Assembly (NCBI GenBank): GCA_963724535.1
Contig: CAVRVD010000014.1
Location: 372,001-436,000 of the forward strand
Direction of reading: 5' to 3'
DNA: 64,000 bases
DNA from: JADJPO01 sp963724535
GTDB taxonomy: Bacteria > Actinomycetota > Actinomycetes > Actinomycetales > Kineosporiaceae
Part shown: positions 59,730 to 64,000 of the stretch, in pieces
How positions within the stretch are numbered: the stretch's first letter is position 1
How the letters are laid out: each line of letters opens with the position of its first letter
The notes under the pieces: generated by a model
Told to the model about the DNA's origin: nothing
Seen by the model: only the letters and a program-made list of their open reading frames with translations
Databases searched by the model: none
Program-made: the position numbers and the translations under genes

Positions 59730-61724
59730 TCAGCCGGGGAAGGCGAGCTGGTCGACGAAGAGGTCGTTGAAGTCGGCTCGGTCGGACAGTTCGACGTAGC
59801 GCACCTCCTCGAGCAGGGTGCGGGCGCCCTCGCGCTCCCGCACTGACAGCAGGGCCATCTTGGCGCCCTCGCCGGCCACGTTGCCGGCACTGACGATCCG
59901 CATCACCGGCACCTTGGGCACCAGTCCGATCCGCACCGCGCTGGCGGGGGACAGGTACGAGCCGAACGAGCCGGCCAGCAGCACCTGCTGGACCTGGTCG
60001 ACCTGAGCGCCGTACTCCTCGAGCAGCAGCCGCCAGCCGGTCGCGATCGCCGCCTTGGCGAACTGCAGCTCGCGCACGTCGCGCTGGGACAGGTACACCG
60101 CGTGGTCGACGTCGCCGACGTCGCCGCCCCAGTGCAGCACGAACACCCGCTCCCCGGCGTCGGTCTGGGCCAACCGGTCCACCAGGCCGGGCAGCTGCTC
60201 ACGAGCCTGCTCGGTGGTGACCAACCGGCCCGAGCCGTCCAGCAGCCCGATCGCCACCAGCTCGGCGACGGAGTCGACCAGCCCGGAGCCGCACAGCCCG
60301 ACCGGTTCGACGTCCCCGATCACCTGCAGCGCCACGCCGTCCGGACTCAGCTTGACCACCTCGATCGCGCCGTCCGCCGCGCGCATGCCGCACCGGATCG
60401 AGGCGCCCTCGAACGCCGGACCGGCAGGTGCCGCCGTGGACAGCAGCCGGGTGGAGTCGCCGAGCACGATCTCGCAGTTGGTCCCCACGTCGATGAACAG
60501 CCGCAGCCGCTTGTCCCGGTCCATGCCGGAGGCGAGCATCCCGGAGACGATGTCGCCACCGACGTAGGCACCAAGCGAGGGGAACACGTAGGCCCGAGCC
60601 CGAGGGTGCACACTCGCCGCGGTCAGCCCCAGCTCCTCGGCGAGCAGGTCGGGGAAGTCCGAGCTGGACATGACGAACGGCGCCACGCCCAGCGGTTCTG
60701 GGTCGATGCCCAGCACCAGGTGCGTCATCGTCGCATTGCCGGCCAGGGCGACCTCGTAGACGTTCTGGTGGGCGACGCCGGCCTCGTCACAGACCTCCTG
60801 GGCCAGCTCGGCCAGCGTCCCCTGCGCGGCCAGCCGCAGCCGTCCGAGTGCCTGCGGGTCCAGCATGGTGGCGCTGATCCGGCTGATCACGTCGCCACCG
60901 AAGTTCTGCTGCTTGCTGAGCATCGAGCGCACCGCCACCGGGGCACCCGTGCCCAGGTCGAGCAGGGTGGCCACCACGGTGGTGGTGCCCAGGTCGAACG
61001 CGATGGCGTAGCGCAACCCGGTGGTGTCACCGCCCTCGACGTCGATCAGGTTCTCGTCGACGACGACTGCCGTGACCTTGAAGTCGTTCTCCCGCAATGT
61101 CTTCGGCAGCCGGCGGACGACGTGCAGATCGGGTCTCGGCTCCAGGTCGTCGATGGCGTCGAGCAGCCTGCGCAGGTCGGTGCGCTGGTCGGTCAGGCTC
61201 GGCTCGTCGAGCTCGACATACCGTTTCTGGACGGCGGGGCGCAGGATCACCTGACGGCCGACGCCGACCGTGGCCGCCTTGGGCCGGGTCAGCAGCGGGG
61301 GCACCTCGACCTCGACGTCCCGCTGCGCGGTCGCCAGGCAGGCCAGCCGCCAGCCCTGACGCAGCTGGTCGGCGGTGAACGCCCGAGGGTCGAGCCGGCC
61401 CACCGGCACCTCGGCGCTGACCACCCGCACCTTGCACTTGCGGCAGGTGCCGTGCCCGCCACAGGTGGAGTCGATGGCGATGCCGTTCCAGCTCGCCGCG
61501 TCGAACACGGTCACCCCGGCCGGGACCCGGACCTCCCGGGGCGCGGCCTCGTCGCGAGCACCGTCCGCCGCGACCGGGACGAAGGTGATCCGGACCCTTG
61601 TGGGCTCGTCCGGGATGGGTGTGAGCGGCACTGCGTAGTCGGGAGAGGCGTCGCCGCCGAGCAGCCCCTCGCGCAGGTAGGTGCCGCGGTAGGCGTCGCG
61701 CTGCTGAGGCTGCAGTTCGGTCAC
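59730..61724 (-). CDS. Ferredoxin-ASKHA corrinoid activation protein (RamA/RACE-like)
   Basis: 664 residues. A 2Fe-2S domain has cysteines C88, C94, C97 and C129 (STCGGHGTCRKC ... LACLA). The ASKHA ATPase domain (about 235-640) has AIAFDLGTTTVVATLLD as phosphate loop and GGDIVSGMLASGM, VGTNCEIVLGD and LAGSFGSYL. Proteins of this type use ATP and low-potential electrons to reduce inactive Co(II) corrinoid to Co(I). GTG start overlaps the methyltransferase stop (GTGA). It would serve the corrinoid protein two genes upstream. Confidence 0.9.
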   Translation of the reverse strand: MTELQPQQRDAYRGTYLREGLLGGDASPDYAVPLTPIPDEPTRVRITFVPVAADGARDEAAPREVRVPAGVTVFDAASWNGIAIDSTCGGHGTCRKCKVRVVSAEVPVGRLDPRAFTADQLRQGWRLACLATAQRDVEVEVPPLLTRPKAATVGVGRQVILRPAVQKRYVELDEPSLTDQRTDLRRLLDAIDDLEPRPDLHVVRRLPKTLRENDFKVTAVVVDENLIDVEGGDTTGLRYAIAFDLGTTTVVATLLDLGTGAPVAVRSMLSKQQNFGGDVISRISATMLDPQALGRLRLAAQGTLAELAQEVCDEAGVAHQNVYEVALAGNATMTHLVLGIDPEPLGVAPFVMSSSDFPDLLAEELGLTAASVHPRARAYVFPSLGAYVGGDIVSGMLASGMDRDKRLRLFIDVGTNCEIVLGDSTRLLSTAAPAGPAFEGASIRCGMRAADGAIEVVKLSPDGVALQVIGDVEPVGLCGSGLVDSVAELVAIGLLDGSGRLVTTEQAREQLPGLVDRLAQTDAGERVFVLHWGGDVGDVDHAVYLSQRDVRELQFAKAAIATGWRLLLEEYGAQVDQVQQVLLAGSFGSYLSPASAVRIGLVPKVPVMRIVSAGNVAGEGAKMALLSVREREGARTLLEEVRYVELSDRADFNDLFVDQLAFPG

Positions 61725-62605
61725 GTCGACTGGTTGCCGGCCGCGGCCTCAGCGGCCTTCTGCTTGGCCCGGAAGGCTGCGATCCAGTTCGCCCCCCACT
61801 CGTCGTTGCCCATCATCAGGTCGGCCGCCTTGATCGCGTCAACCATCTGCGGCGTCCGACAGTCCATGATCGCGCTGGTCAGGCCGCTGTGCATGGCCAT
61901 CGGCAGGAAGGTCGCGCCGAGCGCGTGCCGGCCGGGCATGCCGAAGGAGACGTTGCCGGCCCCGAGCGTGGTGTTCAGGCCCAGATCGTCACGGATCAGC
62001 GAGATCGCCTCCATGGTCCAGCGCCCGTACATGTGGTTGGCGCCGATCGGCATCGCCAGCGGGTCGACCACGATGTCCTCGATCGGGATGCCGTACTCCG
62101 TGGTGGCCACCTCGACGATCTTCCTGGTGATCTCCAGACGCTTGCCCGGGTCCTCGGGGATCTCGTCCTCCTCGTTCGGCAGGGCGATCACAGCCGCCCC
62201 GTACTTCTTGACCAGGGGAAGGATCGTCTCCAGCCGCTCCGCCTCGCCGGTGACCGAGTTGACCAGGGCCTTGCCCTGATAGGCGGCCAGGCCGGCGTCC
62301 AGGGCCTCGACCACGGAGGAGTCGATGCACAGCGGCAGGTCGGTCAGCGACTGCACCAGCTTGACCGCGTCGGACAGCAGCTGGGCCTCGTCGGCCAGTG
62401 GTACGCCCATGTTGACATCGAGCACCATCGCCCCGCCTGCGACCTGGGCGTGCACATCCTCGATCACCCGGGTCATGTCGCCGGCGCGCAGTTCCTCCTG
62501 GAACTTCGGTCGGCCGGTGGGGTTGATCCGTTCGCCGATGATGCAGAACGGCTGGTCGGGGCCGATGGCGATCTCGCGGCTCGCGGAGCGGAGCACGGTG
62601 TGCAT
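61721..62605 (-). CDS. Methyltetrahydrofolate:corrinoid methyltransferase-like protein (pterin-binding domain)
   Basis: A 294-residue pterin-binding TIM barrel: FCIIGERINPTGRPKFQEEL, then ALVNSVTGE (active-site Asn) and LNTTLGAGNVSFGMPGRHAL, close to AcsE/MtgA-type enzymes. It would move methyl between the corrinoid protein and tetrahydrofolate. Catabolic direction (corrinoid to THF) fits the MetF-like gene nearby. It lies 53 nt downstream of the corrinoid gene and overlaps the activator by 4 nt. Confidence 0.9.
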   Translation of the reverse strand: MHTVLRSASREIAIGPDQPFCIIGERINPTGRPKFQEELRAGDMTRVIEDVHAQVAGGAMVLDVNMGVPLADEAQLLSDAVKLVQSLTDLPLCIDSSVVEALDAGLAAYQGKALVNSVTGEAERLETILPLVKKYGAAVIALPNEEDEIPEDPGKRLEITRKIVEVATTEYGIPIEDIVVDPLAMPIGANHMYGRWTMEAISLIRDDLGLNTTLGAGNVSFGMPGRHALGATFLPMAMHSGLTSAIMDCRTPQMVDAIKAADLMMGNDEWGANWIAAFRAKQKAAEAAAGNQST

Positions 62606-62658
62606 GTGCAGTGTCCTTCGGGTTCAGGGGGCTTGGTGAAGCTGGGTGGGTCGATGGG

Positions 62659-63323
<665 letters not shown>

Positions 63324-63327
<4 letters not shown>

Positions 63328-64000
63328 GCGGCGCCTACCTTTCGCGTGAAGCCGAGCTGGGTTGAGATCACGGCCGCCTGGACGACGACCAGCAGAGCGA
63401 GCGGACGTAGTCGGTCCCGGGGGATCCGGGCGGTCGGTCCGGAGACGGACAGGGCGCCGATCACCCCGCCCGAGGAGCCCCGAACCGGGGCGGCGACGGC
63501 GGTCAGGCCGACCTCGAACTCCTCCCAGGTGGAGGACCAGCCGCGCCGCCGGACCTCGGCGAGCTCCTCGGTCAGGGCGGACGTGGTGGTGATGGTGGCA
63601 TGGGTGCGGGACTCCAACGGGACGCCGGGCATCCGCAGTTGCCCGAAGGCCAGGAAGACCTTGCCCTGCGCAGAGCAGTGCGGGGGGACTGCCGTGCCGA
63701 CCCAGTTCGTGGTGCCGAGCAGGTAGCGGCCGTCGGCCTGGCTCACCTGGATCACCTCGTTCCCGCGGGGGATGGCGAAGGTGGCGGTCTCGCCGCACTC
63801 CTGGGCGATCCGCTCCAGGACCGGCTGAACAAGCTCGGCCAGGTCGTCGACGGTGGTGTGCTGAGCCGCGTAGAGGGCGAACAATGCGCCGGGCCGGTAG
63901 CTGCCGCTGCGGTCGCGCTGCACGAGCCGGTTGCGTTCCAGGGCGTGCAGCAACCGCGAGGTCGTCGACTTGGCCAGGCCAAGCTCGTCGACCAGCCAGG
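63324..64000 (-). CDS. IclR family transcriptional regulator, N-terminus cut by window edge
   Basis: The frame is open to the right edge. The visible part starts inside the winged helix (WLVDELGLAKSTTSRLLHAL) and covers the whole effector domain (about 170 residues; NEVIQVSQADGRYLLGTTNW, PPHCSAQGKVFLAFG and GLTAVAAPVRGSSGGVIGALSV). It is the first visible gene of the corrinoid operon and overlaps the next by ATGA, so it probably controls demethylation in response to a small carboxylate or betaine-like ligand. Confidence 0.9.

Overview
GC-rich (about 70%) actinobacterial chromosome segment. The evidence for Actinomycetota is the gene order prfB ... ftsE-ftsX-(M23)-smpB-ssrA, the order pncB<->clpS-DUF2017 ... 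murI-MBL-rph-rdgB (as in the mycobacterial Rv1330c-Rv1341 region), families nearly confined to the phylum (DUF3039, DUF2017, DUF3618, DUF2510-RDD, DUF3516 helicase, DUF222/13E12 HNH), a Mycobacterium/Bacillus-type LexA box, and many promoters that place a TAnnnT -10 box 6-7 nt before a GTG or ATG (leaderless mRNAs). The genus cannot be fixed from sequence alone. No phage, plasmid or insertion sequence is visible.

Layout. 1-7767 (- strand): an EccC/FtsK-like ATPase cut by the left edge, then a complete dipeptide/oligopeptide ABC operon (binding lipoprotein, two permeases, two ATPases). 7983-12689: Ski2-like helicase, PilZ protein, sulfotransferase. 12753-20625: the division and ribosome-rescue block: prfB, AIM24-like protein, RIO-like kinase, ftsE, ftsX, an EnvC-like M23 peptidase, smpB and ssrA (tmRNA, tag ANKSQSDFALAA), with a tandem-repeat tract between smpB and ssrA. 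20646-24471: an internally deleted AI-2E-type membrane protein, VanZ-like, YqgE, DUF3039, helicase. 24560-30577: a tryptophanyl-tRNA-synthetase-like protein without its KMSKS motif, L-2-hydroxyglutarate oxidase, a GlcD-like oxidase, and a GGEEF diguanylate cyclase. 30669-36567: DUF2510-RDD protein, an unrecognised protein, fused isobutyryl-CoA mutase (IcmF) and a MarR regulator whose start region is tandemly duplicated. 36573-47036: S9 peptidase-pncA-pncB operon, clpS-DUF2017, murI-MBL-rph-rdgB-molybdoenzyme, a CDF transporter and an antisense-overlapping tRNA-Leu. 47218-52700: DUF3618, GroES-like protein, P450, PHP phosphoesterase, CYTH-CHAD protein, NUDIX hydrolase.

52820-64000 carries choline/C1 genes interrupted by a DNA-damage island. 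A choline-dehydrogenase-like GMC enzyme is coupled to a MetF-like protein. At the right end an IclR regulator, a corrinoid protein, a CH3-THF-type methyltransferase, a ferredoxin-ASKHA corrinoid activator and a DUF1638 protein form one overlapping operon. Together these could oxidise choline, strip methyl groups onto a corrinoid and pass them to folate; the substrate-specific methyltransferase is not in the window. Between them lie a GH25 lipoprotein, a frameshifted DUF222-HNH gene behind a perfect LexA box, a GNAT remnant and a Cys-cluster/pentapeptide-repeat protein.

The strongest candidates for something new are the KMSKS-less TrpRS-like protein, the corrinoid methyl-transfer operon in an actinobacterium, the triplicated start module of the MarR gene and the variable repeat between smpB and ssrA.
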